From assembly GCA_021776245.1 (NCBI GenBank), contig JAJFGF010000072.1, positions 1 to 64,000 of the forward strand: a DNA stretch of 64,000 nucleotides, read 5' to 3'. The position numbers were made by a program, and so were the translations under genes. Under the pieces are notes generated by a model. It was not told the DNA's origin. It was given only the letters and a program-made list of their open reading frames with translations, and searched no databases. Below, piece after piece: positions 63,039 to 64,000 of the stretch (the stretch's first letter is position 1; the number at the start of each line of letters is the position of its first letter). Origin of the DNA: Hyphococcus sp. (GTDB lineage: Bacteria; Pseudomonadota; Alphaproteobacteria; Caulobacterales; Parvularculaceae).

Positions 63039-64000
63039 TTATCGAAGTGGGCAGACCATCACATGGCCGTCAAAGACAGCGCCGACGATCAGCGTATCGT
63101 CATTTGCCGCGCCTACGGACGAAGCGTTGATTTCGCCGTCAGTTGAGATGAAAATATCTTCATATTCACCGCTTTCCGGGTCAATACGCACCACATGAGA
63201 CGGGGCGATGCTTGATGGGTCCTTGGCGTGGGCCAGGAAATCGAAAATCCTGGAGTGACCGCCGATCCATAATGCCCCGTCGGGCGCAATGTCGATATTA
63301 TCCGGCGCTGTATTTGCTTTGAACGAAGTACGCCACGTCAAGGCGCCGGTGGCAACGTCACGGTCAAAAACGGTAATGCGGCGCTTCAGCAATTCAGCAA
63401 CATAGAGCGTCTTACCGTCAGGTGACTGATTAACGCCGTTCGCGTAGGTCATGCCTTTTTGGATGATCCTGCCATTGTCGCCGTCGAAGTAAACAACGCT
63501 GGAAAATGGCAAAGCCATATAGGCTTCAAGCCACGCCATAAATCCTTTTTCATAGCCGCGATCGTTCGATGCGTAGAATGTGCGCGGCCCGACGCCGACA
63601 ACATCGTTGGGCGAATGCATGGCGCCAAAAGAAATGCTTTCCAGATGGGTGAGGGCGGCGTCTTCTCCGACAGAGAAAATCTCAACAATCTCACCGCCAT
63701 TCGGCGGGTGATTGACGACGAAGAGGCGTTTTTCGCCATTGTCTCCATGCCACAGGCTGGTGCCATGAGGAAGAAAATTATCGATTTCCGGCGACACACG
63801 CGCAATCGTGTCTGAACCGTCCAGCGCCAGCGTATAGATGCCGTTTTTCGGATTGGTTTCACCGTCGCCGGATTCGTTATACCAGCCACGTCTGTCCGCT
63901 GCTGAGATAAACGCAAGGTTCAGATCGGCGTCGATCGCAACATCTTCCGTACCCGGCGCCACATCCACCCGGCGGCATTGGTCAACCAGTTTGGGTTCCA
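63039..64000 (-). CDS. SMP-30/arylesterase-like beta-propeller protein, 5' truncated by window
   Basis: The frame continues to the window edge without a start (EPKLVDQCRRVDVAPGTEDVAID is read in pieces before residue GTEDVAI), so the GTG at 63968 is not the true start. Recognised elements of six-bladed propeller lactonase/arylesterases (paraoxonase/strictosidine-synthase relatives) are APGTEDVAIDADLN, HGTSLWHGDNG, HSPNDVVGVG, ANGVNQSPDGKTLYVAE and PDNIDIAPDGALWIGGHS. These include the metal-binding Glu and Asn residues. Hydrolysis of lactones or aryl esters in the cell envelope is likely, but the signal peptide is not visible. Confidence 0.85.
   Translation of the reverse strand, partial: EPKLVDQCRRVDVAPGTEDVAIDADLNLAFISAADRRGWYNESGDGETNPKNGIYTLALDGSDTIARVSPEIDNFLPHGTSLWHGDNGEKRLFVVNHPPNGGEIVEIFSVGEDAALTHLESISFGAMHSPNDVVGVGPRTFYASNDRGYEKGFMAWLEAYMALPFSSVVYFDGDNGRIIQKGMTYANGVNQSPDGKTLYVAELLKRRITVFDRDVATGALTWRTSFKANTAPDNIDIAPDGALWIGGHSRIFDFLAHAKDPSSIAPSHVVRIDPESGEYEDIFISTDGEINASSVGAANDDTLIVGAVFDGHVMVCPLR

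Noticed and set aside
1-64000. tRNA, rRNA or CRISPR array
   Set aside because: No cloverleaf-like sequence, rRNA signature or regularly spaced direct repeats was seen on reading both strands; a dedicated search was not possible here.

Overview
The window is a 64-kb stretch of alphaproteobacterial chromosome, medium-high GC and densely coded. The conserved dusB-ntrY-ntrX-trkA-trkH-dat-hfq-hflX block, the fused ispDF and cysNC genes, a lipA/COQ10-type pair, NtrY-type membrane kinases and a perfect CtrA box (TTAA-N7-TTAAC) all fit this class. A Caulobacterales/Parvularculales-like lineage is my inference, not something the sequence proves. No rRNA, tRNA or CRISPR array was recognised.

Layout: 0-0.4 kb holds the 3' end of an IS110-family transposase and its noncoding right end. 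0.4-6.9 kb carries lipoproteins (S41-like and DUF885), a PepSY-type membrane protein, alanine dehydrogenase and a small membrane protein. 7-10.8 kb has lipA, then a small accessory insert (a lipoprotein, a small membrane protein and a GST), then the COQ10/RatA gene. 10.9-13.6 kb has a membrane spermidine-synthase-like protein and an inverted C-terminal fragment of a paralogue. 13.6-26.6 kb is core housekeeping: pncC-(small ORF)-ispDF on the minus strand, then dusB, ntrYX, trkAH, dat, hfq, hflX and an inositol-monophosphatase-family gene. The ntrBC genes normally found between dusB and ntrY are absent.

26.7-33.2 kb holds an aldolase/SDR fusion facing mtnA (a possible methylthioribose salvage pair), a large S41 protease and a beta-lactamase-fold hydrolase. 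33.3-37.8 kb has sulfate activation (cysNC and a cysD with an extra N-terminal HTH-like domain), and a GbsR/MarR-type regulator with a consensus, apparently leaderless promoter. At 37.9-39.4 kb a TauE/SafE gene is followed by an AT-richer orphan gene and then a second, diverged copy of the TauE/SafE 3' end, which looks like integration into a gene end. 39.5-46.4 kb is a 2-methylcitrate (propionate) cluster prpD-prpB-prpC with accessory genes, folE and an enoyl-CoA hydratase. It contains a REPIN-like inverted repeat whose arm includes a Shine-Dalgarno sequence, and a frameshifted ABM-domain gene.

46.5-51.1 kb has a CPA-type antiporter, then tandem CtrA-type boxes before a histidine-kinase-like gene lacking the N-box Asn, overlapping a HerA-like ATPase gene. 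51.1-64 kb carries isoaspartyl peptidase, SRPBCC and GFA proteins, a DEAD-box helicase, the overlapping sfsA-map-radC-pfkB operon, an M1 peptidase whose 3' end overlaps a YcxB-domain membrane protein by 131 bp, and a 5'-truncated beta-propeller lactonase/arylesterase-like gene at the edge. Two copies of a palindromic intergenic repeat family lie at 51.2 and 55.6 kb.
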